A stretch of DNA of 35,082 nt from Clostridia bacterium (GTDB taxonomy: Bacteria; Bacillota; Clostridia; Christensenellales; DTU072), in NCBI GenBank assembly GCA_017476265.1, contig JAFVAC010000077.1, positions 1-35,082 on the forward strand. Reading direction: 5' to 3'. Position numbers and translations under genes: made by a program. The notes beneath the pieces were generated by a model. It made no database searches and was not told the origin of the DNA. It was given only the letters and a program-made list of their open reading frames with translations. Positions 15,601 to 24,194 of this stretch are shown here, piece by piece; position 1 is the first letter of the stretch, and each line of letters starts with the position of its first letter.

Positions 15601-18600
15601 TCGTCTTAAAGGAGTGCCCGACGGTCAGAGCCCTTGCCGCACGCTTGTCGCAAGCGGAAGAGACCGTCGCTTACGAAGAGCTGTCCGAGTACCCTATCAC
15701 CAAGACGCAGGAAGGGATCTTCGTCGAATGCGCCGCTAAACCCGGCACCACGAACTACAATATTCCCATTCTGTTCCGCTTGCCGAAGTCGATCGACCGG
15801 CTCCGGCTGAAAGAAGCGGTAGAAAAGGCAATCGACAATCACCCCTACGTCAAGACCACTTTGCGTATGAACGAGGACGGTGATATCTCCGCCCGCGACA
15901 ACAAGGTTTTCCCCGCCGTCGTAGGGGAGTACACCGTCAAAGAGATCGACAAGAGCGCCCTCGTCCGTCCCTTTTCTTTGCTGGACGCGCCCTTGTATCG
16001 CGCGGAGATCTATCGGACGGAACAAGACGACTATCTTTTCCTCGATTTCCACCATATCATCTGCGACGGGACGAGCGAAGCGGTCCTGCTCGGCGATATA
16101 AACAAGTCTTACGAAGGCGAGCCGTTGGAATCGGAATCGCTCGACGGATTCCGTGTGGCGTTGAAAGAGAAAAGAGATCGCACCGAGGAGCGTCTTGGAA
16201 GAGAAAAAGCCTTCTATACCGATCTGTTCAAGGACGTGGACGGCGATTACGTCATTAAAAAGGACCTGAAGGTCGCAGAAGGATCGAAGCTGCGATCTTT
16301 CGACCGCATTATGTCCCTTGACGCACAAAAGATCCGTGCTTTCGTGGACAAAAACAAACTCACGATGAACGCGTATTTCAATTTCGCTTTTGCGTTCACA
16401 CTGTCCAAGTATCTCTACAAGACCGACAGTCTGTATACCACGATCTACAACGGTCGCGCCTCCTCCGGCACGGCGAATACCGTCTCCATGCTCGTCAAGA
16501 CCTTACCCGTTTACGTCCGGTATCGGGAAGAGGATCTTGTCGCGGACAAACTCCGCGAGATGAAGGTTCTTTTGCAGGACCTGCAATCCAACGATCTCTA
16601 CTCCTTTGCCGAGATCGTCAACGACTTCGACGTGACGGCGGATATTATGTTCGCCTATCAGGGCGACTCTTTCTCGTTCGATCGTATCGGCGACGCCAAG
16701 GTGCAGTCGGTCCTGATCGAGTCCGATACCCCCAAGTGTCCCTTCTCGGTGGACGTATTTTTGGAGGAGGGCGAATTCCGCGCGCATGTGGAGTGGGACG
16801 AGTCGTACTACAATCGTGATACGATGGAGTCTTTCGCCCGGTTGTTTGAGTTGGTTTTGACCGAACTTTCGGTTCGGACGAAAATAAAGGACATGAATAC
16901 CCTCCCGAAAGAGGACCGCGAACTGTACGCCCGCTTTAACGAAACGTATGAAGCGATCGAAGACGTCTCCTTTAACAAGTTCCTCGAGCGTCAAGCCCAA
17001 AGGGTCCCCGACAAGACCGCCGTCGTTGGAAAAGGCGGCAGATATACTTATCGGGAGCTGAACGAGAATGCCAACAAGATCGCGCACGCTCTTCTTACCG
17101 CCGGCGTCGGTCTCGCCGACAAGGTGGTCATGATGATGCCGAGGGTCCGGGACGCGTACGTCGTCAGACAGGGGATCGTCAAATCGGGCGGAGCCTTCGT
17201 GCCGGTGGATCCCAAGTACCCGGACGAGCGTATCGAGTACATTGTCGCAGATTCGGGCGCGAAGTACGTCGTCACCACCCGGGATATCTCCGACAAAAAG
17301 TCCGCTCTTATCAAGACGTGCGGACTACAAGTCATCGTCGTGGAAGAAGCTCTTTTGTCCGACCGTATCGAAAATCCTGACCTGGAGATCCCGCAGGACT
17401 CCCTTTGCTATATCATCTACACGTCCGGCTCCACCGGCAAGCCGAAGGGCGTCATGATCTCGCACAGGAATCTGGTCAATTACGTCTGCGACGGCACCAA
17501 CCGTGGCACTGCGCTGTACAGGAACATCGAAGGCGGCGCGGTCTCCTGCTCTTTTGCGTCCTTTGCTTTCGACGCGTCTTTGCAGGAAGAGTGCGTGCCT
17601 CTGTCCCATGGCTACACCGCCGTCATCGCTACCGAAGAGGAGATAGAAAATCCGCTGCTTTTGGCAAAGACATTGGTCAAAGAGGGCGTCAATATTATGT
17701 TTATGACCCCGTCTTTTGTCTCCAATTTTATTGACGTAAAACCCTTCCTCGACTCGTTAAGGGGATTCAAAGTCCTCGATATGGGAGCCGAAGCCGTACC
17801 TCAAGAACTTTGTGAAAAGTTGCGCTCGTTGGGCGTAAAAGCGGATATCTACAATGGTTACGGTCCGACGGAGACCACCGTCACCTGTACCTATCATAAG
17901 GTGGAAGACAAGTACGTCACCATCGGAAAACCGCTCGCCAACACCGCCCTGTACCTTTTGGACAAAGCGGGACATATCCTCCCGATCAACGCCATCGGCG
18001 ACCTCACCATCGCGGGAGAGTGCGTCGGGATAGGCTATCTAGGTATGCCCGACAAGACCGAAGAAAAGTTCATTACGATCGAGGGAAAACGCGCTTACAG
18101 GAGCGGCGACTTAGCCAGATACAACGCCGAAGGCAACGTGGAGTTCTTCGGGAGACTGGACAATCAGGTAAAACTCCGCGGACTGAGGGTGGAGCTGGAC
18201 GAGATCGAAAAAGCGCTCAATGCTTATCCCGACGTCTCGCGGAGCATCATCGTCGTCAAAACCAACGACACCGACGGCGACTATCTCGCGGCGTATTATA
18301 CCGCGCAGCGTGAAGTGGACAAGGACGATCTGACCCGACACCTCTCCAAGACCCTTACGCCGTACATGATCCCGAAAGTTTTGTGCCAATTGGACAAGAT
18401 GCCCTTGACCGCCAGCGGCAAGATCGACAAAAAGGCGCTCCCGGAGCCGGAGAAGAAGTCCGAAGAAGGAAAGACGCGCGTCGCCCCCAAGACCGAGCTG
18501 CAAAAGAAGATCGCTTCCGTGTTCGCAAAAGCACTCGGCAGAAAGGAGATCGGCATAGACGAGGACTTCTTCGACCTCGGGGGGACGTCTCTTTCCGCGT

Positions 18601-19916
18601 CCAAGATCGCCATGCTGGCGCTGCAAGCGGACTTGCCCATCGCATACAAGGACGTATTCGACTACCCGACGGTGGCGGAGATGGAAAAGTCCGTTTTGGA
18701 AAAGCGCGGACAGACGTCGGAAGTCGCCGAAAAAGAGTCGGTGGAAGTGGGGTCTCTTACTTTCAATACCGTCAAGTACGTCGATGAGATCGCCTGCTCG
18801 CGTCCTCTCGGGACCGTGCTTGTCACCGGTGCGACGGGCTTTTTGGGGATCCATATTCTCAAAGAACTGTTGGATGAACAGCACAACGTAATCGCTCTGG
18901 TGCGCTCCTCCCGCACGGGCGCGGACGCCCTCACGAGGTTGGAGGGGCTCCTTGCCTATTACTTCGACTCGCCTATGCGCGACCTCATCGACAAACACGT
19001 CACCGTCGTCGATTCCGACGTCACTGACGAAAAGTTGATAGAAAAACTCAGCCGTGTGTCGTTCGATACGATCATCAACTGCGCCGCCGTCGTCAAGCAT
19101 TTCGCCGTGGACGATTTCATCGAACGGATCAACGTCGGCGGGGTGAAAAACCTCATCGGGATCGCAAAAGAGCGAGGAGCAAGGCTCATTCAGATCTCCA
19201 CGCTGTCGGTCGCCGGAGAAAATATCGACGACAAGTTCGACCAAAATTTCCGCATGAAGGAGAATATGCTCGACTTCGGCCAAGACATCTCCAACAAGTA
19301 CGTCCACTCAAAATTCAACGCCGAAAAAGCGATCCTGGAGGCGGTGGACGACGGGCTGGACGGCAAAGTCATCCGCGTCGGCAACCTGATGGGCAGGAAC
19401 AGCGACGGAGAGTTCCAGGCGAATTCCGTCACCAACGGGTTTATGCGTGACCTCAGAGGGTATGTCACGATCGGCAAGTTCCCCGTCAACACAATGGACG
19501 CGACGGTGGACTTTACGCCGATAGACGAAGTGGCTAAAGCGGTCCTGCGACTGTCCACCACCGACAAAAAGTTTACCGTGTTCCACGCGGCGAACTCGCA
19601 CGGGGTGCAGATGGGCGACGTCGTAGCGGTCATGAACGAACTCGGATACAGGATAGACGTCGTATCCGACGCCGAGTTTTTCGAGGCGATGAAAAAGATC
19701 ATGGCGGATGAAAGCAAGAATATGCTCGTGTCTTCGCTCATCAACTACGCCGCCGCCGACGGACATACGCACGCCTTTATCCTGTCGGACGACGAGTTCT
19801 CCGTCAAATCATTGTATCACCTCGGCTATAAGTGGCCCATCACCGATGAGACGTATCTGAAAAAGTCGATCGAATCCCTTGCCGGGCTCAACTTCTTTAC
19901 AAGGAGCGACGTCTGA
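12693..19916 (+). CDS. Two-module NRPS with terminal thioester reductase (C-A-T-C-A-T-R)
   Basis: The protein has 2407 residues. The ATG at 12693 is preceded by AAGGAG at 6 nt; earlier in-frame starts lack one. Domains: C1 (HHILMDG at 120), A1 (about 430-905, TSGSTG at 571, GYGPTEGT), T1 (Ser949 in GLTSVSS, an unusual carrier site), C2 (HHIICDG at 1120), A2 (about 1430-1910, TSGSTG at 1577, GYGPTETT), T2 (Ser1966 in LGGTSLSA), R (about 2030-2407, GATGFLG at 2046, Tyr2203 and Lys2207). A starter C domain with no loading module implies N-acylation. The NAD(P)H-dependent reductase should release an aldehyde. Similar enzymes of gut Clostridia make dipeptide aldehydes or pyrazinones, some of which inhibit proteases. 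By-eye pocket codes are D-A-L-Q-L-G-G-V-Y for A1 and D-A-Q-S-D-G-G-V-T for A2; neither gives a secure substrate. No phosphopantetheinyl transferase is in the window. The stop overlaps the exporter start (TGATG). Confidence 0.93.
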   Translation: MQAYYPLSKTEEGIYVSCLNETDAYNLANCVNLGKDPDVDRFVRAVKDVFDAHEYLFTELFEGEDGVVYKRIQKRELQIPILDKNELELQSPPYVLLGSPLYRLKLYRVAGEYYFFYDFHHILMDGTSLKLFLDEVMRAYEGVAPTIETYTANDFALAEAELLQSKGCAAEKEYFSRVIADPETDSNLIFDKNDGKPAYKSRKTDLSITDVEVKSRTKPLGVKTSAYFLAAFSYLLSKVNMDDKALFLTVHNGRTSELTHTMGMFVKTFPFYLEAKDSVEEYLRQACDELTDSAKNLLYPFSAMAKDLGISAGVMFAYQGDTFYKTTVKGKTLRVEQLERRDGKGNLSIEIHRDEGRFSAWTEYRSDLYEDETIEHFLHLYDVVLQEFLSKDRLADVDLTDEEEKTLLDRINTVDLSYIDFSKTVVDRFRETAQKYPDRNAVVFKEKKYTYKEVDELSDRIAAFLVGKGIGREDKVSVLIKKSEYIVIASLGVLKSGAAYQPLDPSYPQERLEFMVKDASAKALIKDRTLDDVLSGFIGEVLYTDEIGSLPASTSLDVKISPDDLFIMLYTSGSTGVPKGVMLEHKNINTFAEYHAKVARVNEDSRVAAYASYGFDADMLDLYPTLTHGGCVYVIPDEMRLDLVKLGEYFNDNGVTHAMLTTQVGRQFVEMIETKSLRYLLVGGEKLVPVDPPKYTLINGYGPTEGTVYCTAYPVKEKSYRVPIGKANDDYKTYVLDKSGKRLPTLCQGELYISGPQVARGYLNRDEENKKAFLTNPFDDDPAFRRLYKTGDVVRYLADGTVDFIGRKDGQVKIRGFRVELSEIEEIIRKYPGIEDATVKDFTDPAGVKYVCAYIVSDHEIDVDDLNKFIAAEKPPYMVPAYTMQIDKIPLNQNQKVNKRALPVPQVREKEKVLPETEAEGAVYEILKKILGTDSFGVTTDVYEAGLTSVSSIRFSILLSKRFGKDVDNVVLKECPTVRALAARLSQAEETVAYEELSEYPITKTQEGIFVECAAKPGTTNYNIPILFRLPKSIDRLRLKEAVEKAIDNHPYVKTTLRMNEDGDISARDNKVFPAVVGEYTVKEIDKSALVRPFSLLDAPLYRAEIYRTEQDDYLFLDFHHIICDGTSEAVLLGDINKSYEGEPLESESLDGFRVALKEKRDRTEERLGREKAFYTDLFKDVDGDYVIKKDLKVAEGSKLRSFDRIMSLDAQKIRAFVDKNKLTMNAYFNFAFAFTLSKYLYKTDSLYTTIYNGRASSGTANTVSMLVKTLPVYVRYREEDLVADKLREMKVLLQDLQSNDLYSFAEIVNDFDVTADIMFAYQGDSFSFDRIGDAKVQSVLIESDTPKCPFSVDVFLEEGEFRAHVEWDESYYNRDTMESFARLFELVLTELSVRTKIKDMNTLPKEDRELYARFNETYEAIEDVSFNKFLERQAQRVPDKTAVVGKGGRYTYRELNENANKIAHALLTAGVGLADKVVMMMPRVRDAYVVRQGIVKSGGAFVPVDPKYPDERIEYIVADSGAKYVVTTRDISDKKSALIKTCGLQVIVVEEALLSDRIENPDLEIPQDSLCYIIYTSGSTGKPKGVMISHRNLVNYVCDGTNRGTALYRNIEGGAVSCSFASFAFDASLQEECVPLSHGYTAVIATEEEIENPLLLAKTLVKEGVNIMFMTPSFVSNFIDVKPFLDSLRGFKVLDMGAEAVPQELCEKLRSLGVKADIYNGYGPTETTVTCTYHKVEDKYVTIGKPLANTALYLLDKAGHILPINAIGDLTIAGECVGIGYLGMPDKTEEKFITIEGKRAYRSGDLARYNAEGNVEFFGRLDNQVKLRGLRVELDEIEKALNAYPDVSRSIIVVKTNDTDGDYLAAYYTAQREVDKDDLTRHLSKTLTPYMIPKVLCQLDKMPLTASGKIDKKALPEPEKKSEEGKTRVAPKTELQKKIASVFAKALGRKEIGIDEDFFDLGGTSLSASKIAMLALQADLPIAYKDVFDYPTVAEMEKSVLEKRGQTSEVAEKESVEVGSLTFNTVKYVDEIACSRPLGTVLVTGATGFLGIHILKELLDEQHNVIALVRSSRTGADALTRLEGLLAYYFDSPMRDLIDKHVTVVDSDVTDEKLIEKLSRVSFDTIINCAAVVKHFAVDDFIERINVGGVKNLIGIAKERGARLIQISTLSVAGENIDDKFDQNFRMKENMLDFGQDISNKYVHSKFNAEKAILEAVDDGLDGKVIRVGNLMGRNSDGEFQANSVTNGFMRDLRGYVTIGKFPVNTMDATVDFTPIDEVAKAVLRLSTTDKKFTVFHAANSHGVQMGDVVAVMNELGYRIDVVSDAEFFEAMKKIMADESKNMLVSSLINYAAADGHTHAFILSDDEFSVKSLYHLGYKWPITDETYLKKSIESLAGLNFFTRSDV

Positions 19917-21673
19917 TGGAAAGGAACGCCAGACTGATCAACAAAAAGTTCTTGCAATATCTGGTCCCGTCGGTCCTGATGATCTTTGCCATGCAGTTCG
20001 GGTCTTTGCTTGACGGGATCCTTATCGGCAATATGATCGGTCCCGGAGCGCTCAGCGCGTCCTCTCTCTCCATGCCCGTCCTGTACGTCATTCAGGTCCC
20101 CGGCTTTGCCTTCGGCGTAGGGGGAGCCATCGTCATCGCCAATCTTTTGGGCAAGCGGGATCTTGTCCGGGCAAAAAAAGTTTTTTCCGCCTGCCTTATT
20201 TTCGGGGTGGGCGTCTCCGCCGTCTTTGCGGCGTCGGGTCCCTTTTTAGCGGCGCCTCTTGCGCGTCTTTTTGCCGAGTCTTTGTACGAGTATTCGTATC
20301 AATATATCCTCGTCTATATGGTCACCGACCCCATCGTAATGGCGGCGATCATCTTAGCCAATCTCATCGCCACCGACAACAACCCGAAATTGTCCGCGGC
20401 TTTTTACATCGTCGCCAACGCGGTCAAAGTCGGCGTAGAAGTGCTTTTTTTAGCCGTCTTCGATATGGGTATGTACGGCGCGGCTCTGTCTTCCGCGGTG
20501 GGGTATGCGGCGAGTCTGCTTCTTGTCTTCCCGTACGCCAAGTCAAAGAGAAGGATGCTCTCATTCACGTTTAAGATCAAAGGCGTCTTTGTCGAGATGA
20601 AATCGGTCCTGAAGGCGTCTTTGTCCACCGCTCTGACTCTCCTTTTGACGGCGGCGCAGACCCTTATCATCAACGTGGTCCTCAGTCGCATGATCACGGG
20701 GGAGACCGACCTTATGATATTCGGTCTTGTAAGCAATCTCATTTTCGTCTTCGACCTCTTTTCCGGCGGCATTTTGGGCTTGATCCCCACCGTTTGCGGT
20801 GTGTTTTATGGGGAGAAAGACTACTTTTCTCTCCGTTCGGTCGTGAAAAAGATATACTTTATCAATATCGCCGTCACCGTTTTTATCACGGCGATCATTA
20901 TGGCGTGGCCACAAGGCTACTCCGTCTTATTCGGCTATAGCGACGCCGGAGAGGGTATGGAGCGTGCCGCGCTCATTATCAGGATCTATCTTTTGTCGGC
21001 GATCCCGTTGGAGATCAACAAGTTTTCCACTAATTATTATCCCTCGATCGAAAAGAACCTCCCCGCTGTGGTCACGGTCCTTATGCGGGAGGCGATCCTG
21101 TTGATCCCCCTGACATTGGGGCTTATGCAGGTGCAAGGACTGATGGGCTACTCCGTCGCCCGGGTCATCACCGAGTACGCTACCGTCGTCATCACATACG
21201 GCGTCGTGTTGGTCATAAACGTGCGCAAAAAGAAGTACCATGGCGTTTTTATGACCGAAAAGATCGACTGCAATACCTTGGATATCACGGTCAACAACAA
21301 GATCGAGAGTCCTTCGGAGACGTCGAAGGAGATCGTTCGGTTCGCTCTTGACCACGGCGTGGACAACAGGGACGCACAAGTGATCGGGTTGGCGTGTGAA
21401 GAGATGGTCGACAACATCATTCATTATGGGTATAAGAAACAAAAGCCCAACGACATCGACGTCAATCTGAAGATAGAAAAAGAGGAAGTTTTGTTGCGCA
21501 TACGGGACGACGGCTTCCCCTTTGACCCGACTAAGTATGAGTGCGAAGAAAAAGGGGAGTATCTCACGGGTGGGATATCGCTGATCTCCGCCCTTGCGGA
21601 CGAGATGAACTATATGCGCGTGCTCAATCTCAACAATACGATCATAAAAATCAAAACCGGAGGAGAAAAATAA
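19916..21673 (+). CDS. MATE-family exporter fused to an RsbW-like ATPase domain
   Basis: The protein has 585 residues, and its ATG overlaps the NRPS stop codon. Residues about 1-440 form a polytopic MATE transporter (about 12 TM helices; N-terminal LIGNMIGPGALSASSLSMP is typical). Residues about 447-585 are a GHKL/HATPase domain of the anti-sigma-factor kinase type (RsbW/SpoIIAB): N-box EEMVDNIIHYGY with Asn500, G1 motif DDGFPFDP with Asp531, and a GGISLI glycine loop. The two domains are contiguous in one frame, so this is a true fusion. Inferred role: export of the NRPS product, with the cytoplasmic kinase domain binding and phosphorylating the STAS protein encoded next and thereby sensing or setting transporter activity. 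Independent transport and signalling roles are possible. A sigma-factor partner is not encoded nearby. Confidence 0.9.
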   Translation: MERNARLINKKFLQYLVPSVLMIFAMQFGSLLDGILIGNMIGPGALSASSLSMPVLYVIQVPGFAFGVGGAIVIANLLGKRDLVRAKKVFSACLIFGVGVSAVFAASGPFLAAPLARLFAESLYEYSYQYILVYMVTDPIVMAAIILANLIATDNNPKLSAAFYIVANAVKVGVEVLFLAVFDMGMYGAALSSAVGYAASLLLVFPYAKSKRRMLSFTFKIKGVFVEMKSVLKASLSTALTLLLTAAQTLIINVVLSRMITGETDLMIFGLVSNLIFVFDLFSGGILGLIPTVCGVFYGEKDYFSLRSVVKKIYFINIAVTVFITAIIMAWPQGYSVLFGYSDAGEGMERAALIIRIYLLSAIPLEINKFSTNYYPSIEKNLPAVVTVLMREAILLIPLTLGLMQVQGLMGYSVARVITEYATVVITYGVVLVINVRKKKYHGVFMTEKIDCNTLDITVNNKIESPSETSKEIVRFALDHGVDNRDAQVIGLACEEMVDNIIHYGYKKQKPNDIDVNLKIEKEEVLLRIRDDGFPFDPTKYECEEKGEYLTGGISLISALADEMNYMRVLNLNNTIIKIKTGGEK

Positions 21674-21969
21674 TGGAAATCAATATCATTCACGCAGACG
21701 TTTTGACCGTCACCGTCAAAGGCAGACTGGATACCGTCACGTCACCCGCTTTCGACGCCACGATTGCAGGGGAAAACATCACCGAAGACAAGGTCGTCGT
21801 GGACTTTACCGACGTGGAGTATATCTCTTCCGCCGGGCTCCGCGCTCTTCTTGCGCTTAAGCGCCGTTTGGACGCAGAAAACAAGTCTCTGACGATCAAA
21901 AACATCAACGCCGTCGTGCGAGAGGTCTTCAGCGTGACCGGGTTTATCAACGTCCTTACGATCGAGTAA
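21673..21969 (+). CDS. STAS-domain anti-sigma-factor antagonist (RsbV/SpoIIAA-like)
   Basis: The protein has 98 residues. Its ATG overlaps the exporter's stop codon (TAATG), with AGGAG 8 nt upstream; a longer frame with an upstream start would only read into the exporter gene. The whole protein is one STAS domain: VVVDFTDVEYISSAGLRALL contains the conserved phosphorylatable serine (second Ser of ISSAGL) at the usual place. In the known partner switches (SpoIIAA/SpoIIAB, RsbV/RsbW), an RsbW-type kinase phosphorylates this serine and a PP2C phosphatase removes the phosphate. Both activities flank it here: kinase domains at the C-termini of the upstream and downstream proteins, and phosphatase downstream. 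It is the likely mobile link between them. Confidence 0.92.
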   Translation: MEINIIHADVLTVTVKGRLDTVTSPAFDATIAGENITEDKVVVDFTDVEYISSAGLRALLALKRRLDAENKSLTIKNINAVVREVFSVTGFINVLTIE

Positions 21970-21970
21970 G

Positions 21971-24103
21971 ATGAAACTCCGCTATAAATTATTGCTGCTC
22001 GGAGTCGGTTTGACGCTCATCGTCATGTTGAGCGCAGGGCTTAGCAGTTATTATATCTACCGGGAGAGGACGCTGGACGAATTGTTCCGCACGATGGACA
22101 AGTCCATGGACGAATTGGAACTGTCCATCCGGGAAGCGGTCCATAAGGAAGAATTGTTCGATTTGTCCGACTACGTCAAGCCCATCTACGAGGAGGAACC
22201 CGACGCGACCGAAGGTCTGACAGGGGAAGAATTGCTCCAAAAGTGCCGTAAAGAATACGGCAACTTATACTACAATGAAACGGGTATGATAGGTCTCGCG
22301 CAGATCAGTCTGCGCCTGAGGCAGGACTATTTTGCCCTCTCCGGCATCATAGACAAGAGCGTCATCACACCGGGGGTGACCAATTCTTTCATCGCTTTTT
22401 GGGACGAAGAAAGGAACAGGCTTGTATATCTTGTGGATTCCCTCTATGGTCTGGACGACAAAATAACCGACGTTACGGTTTTTCCGGGCGCCTTTTACGA
22501 GTTGAACGAGTCGGATCATCCCATTCACGTCGCCGCCAGCAAGTACGACGAATACGCTCTCAACGGGAAGTATTACAAATACGTCGATATCGGATACCCT
22601 ATCAACGAGGGGACGGAGGACGAGACGGAAAGTTACCTTGCGACGATCTTTATCGAATATGATATCGGATATGCCAAGGCGGAAATACAGTCCTTTTTGC
22701 ATACCGAACTCATCGCCATGTCCATCGCGACGGTGGTTCTTATCGTCCTTTTTGAATTGCTCGCGCATTTCTTCTTGGTCAAAAACGTCTCCCGACTCAA
22801 CAAGAGCGCAATGACCTTCACCGAGAAAATGACGTCCGAAAGCGATCTCGCTGTTGTCGATCCCAAAATCCGCGCCAAGGACGAGATCGGGGTCCTTTCC
22901 GGTTCGTTTTTGACAATGCAAGAGGGGATCATTTCTTATGCGGACAAAATAAAAGCCGACGCCAAAGAGCGTGAGCGAATGGACGCCGAACTCTCCATCG
23001 CACGGGAGATCCAGTTGGAGGCGCTCCCCGACCCGCGTTATCAGGACGACTTTGTGCGACTGTTTTCCGACATTGCTTCCGCTAAAGAGGTAGGAGGGGA
23101 CTTTTACGACTATTTTTATATTGACGAAAAGCGTTTTGCCGTCGTCATTGCGGACGTCACCGGTAAGGGGATCCCCGCCGCGCTCTTTATGATGCGGACC
23201 AAAGGGCTCCTGAAGACTCGTTTGCAGACGACAAGGGACTTGAAGCAAACTCTCTTCGACGTCAATAACGAATTGATGGAAAATAACAAAGCCGGGCTCT
23301 TCGTCACCGCTTTCGTCGGCGTCGTAGACAAGACCGACGGAGTAATGCAATGCGTGAGTGCCGGACACGAGAGACCGTACATGATCGGCGACGGAAAAGT
23401 CGAAAGGCTTGCCGTCCGTCCCAACTTTGTTCTCGGCGGGATCAAGGACTTCCGTTTTTCGGTGGAGACGTTCGATCTTACCGACAAGAGGCTGTTTCTC
23501 TTTACCGATGGGCTGAACGAGGCCATCAACGATGACAACGAGGAGTTCGGGTACGAGCGGATAGTGCGGTCTTTACTTTCCACGGCGGAAGCATCGTCGG
23601 AGGACGTCCTGTCGGGAATGAAAAAAGACCTCGCGACCTTTACCGGCGAAAAAGAACCTTTCGACGACGTCACGATGCTTTTATTGGATACGCCCGTTTT
23701 GCGGTTCTCAAAGACTTGGCAGGACCCGGACTTTTCCGCAATCGACGAGGCGGTAGCCGGGTTTAACGGCGTTTTCACCTTCCTCGACGAGCGCGTCAAA
23801 GGAGAGTTCGACGTTATCTTCGATGAGGTGATGAACAATCTTGTCTCCTATGAAAAGGTCTCTTCCGCCTTTTTCATTACCGTGGACGCAAGGAAAAAGG
23901 GCGATTCGATCTCCCTCGTGTTCCGCTCGAACGGCGCGCCCTTCGACCCGTTGAGCGTGGAAGAAAAGCATGCTCCCACGCCGGACGGACCGATGGGCGG
24001 CTTCGGGATCACGATCGTGAAGAGCCTTTGTAACAGAGTCTCATATGAACGCGTGGACGAAAAGAACGTCCTCATCATAGAAAAGTCTTTGCCGAAATCT
24101 TGA
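21971..24103 (+). CDS. Transmembrane SpoIIE-type PP2C phosphatase fused to an RsbW-like domain
   Basis: The protein has 710 residues and starts 1 nt after the STAS stop. TM1 (about 5-25) and TM2 (about 245-270) enclose a ~220-residue extracellular sensor, possibly Cache-like, followed by a HAMP-like/coiled linker (about 270-335). Residues about 340-575 are a SpoIIE-type PP2C with metal-binding aspartates visible in GGDFYD (Asp377), ADVTGKG (Asp395), FTDG (Asp513) and FDDVT (Asp565/566). Residues about 578-710 are a second GHKL domain: FDEVMNNLVSYEK N-box with Glu619/Asn623, NGAPFDP and GGFGI loops. This joins a phosphatase and a kinase-like module in one sensor. Inferred: an external signal tunes dephosphorylation of the STAS protein. 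Whether the C-terminal domain still has kinase activity or only binds STAS is unclear. Confidence 0.92.
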   Translation: MKLRYKLLLLGVGLTLIVMLSAGLSSYYIYRERTLDELFRTMDKSMDELELSIREAVHKEELFDLSDYVKPIYEEEPDATEGLTGEELLQKCRKEYGNLYYNETGMIGLAQISLRLRQDYFALSGIIDKSVITPGVTNSFIAFWDEERNRLVYLVDSLYGLDDKITDVTVFPGAFYELNESDHPIHVAASKYDEYALNGKYYKYVDIGYPINEGTEDETESYLATIFIEYDIGYAKAEIQSFLHTELIAMSIATVVLIVLFELLAHFFLVKNVSRLNKSAMTFTEKMTSESDLAVVDPKIRAKDEIGVLSGSFLTMQEGIISYADKIKADAKERERMDAELSIAREIQLEALPDPRYQDDFVRLFSDIASAKEVGGDFYDYFYIDEKRFAVVIADVTGKGIPAALFMMRTKGLLKTRLQTTRDLKQTLFDVNNELMENNKAGLFVTAFVGVVDKTDGVMQCVSAGHERPYMIGDGKVERLAVRPNFVLGGIKDFRFSVETFDLTDKRLFLFTDGLNEAINDDNEEFGYERIVRSLLSTAEASSEDVLSGMKKDLATFTGEKEPFDDVTMLLLDTPVLRFSKTWQDPDFSAIDEAVAGFNGVFTFLDERVKGEFDVIFDEVMNNLVSYEKVSSAFFITVDARKKGDSISLVFRSNGAPFDPLSVEEKHAPTPDGPMGGFGITIVKSLCNRVSYERVDEKNVLIIEKSLPKS

Positions 24104-24130
24104 TGAATGGGCGCGGCGACAAAAAAAGAC

Positions 24131-24159
24131 TTGATAAGCAAGCGAATCTAAGGTATAAT
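24131..24159 (+). promoter_or_regulatory. Sigma-A type promoter of the LURP-one-like gene
   Basis: TTGATA (24131-24136) and a perfect TATAAT (24154-24159) have a 17-bp spacer, 35 bp ahead of the ATG at 24195. The gene is thus probably transcribed separately from the NRPS operon, although no terminator is visible between 24104 and 24130. Confidence 0.7.
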
Positions 24160-24194
24160 AAAAGTATCATCTTACCGAAAAGGGAGGCAAATTT

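Noticed and set aside
18111..19307. 398-codon antisense frame under the NRPS reductase domain
   Set aside because: It lies opposite conserved catalytic motifs of the reductase and has no family resemblance; it is a codon-bias shadow.
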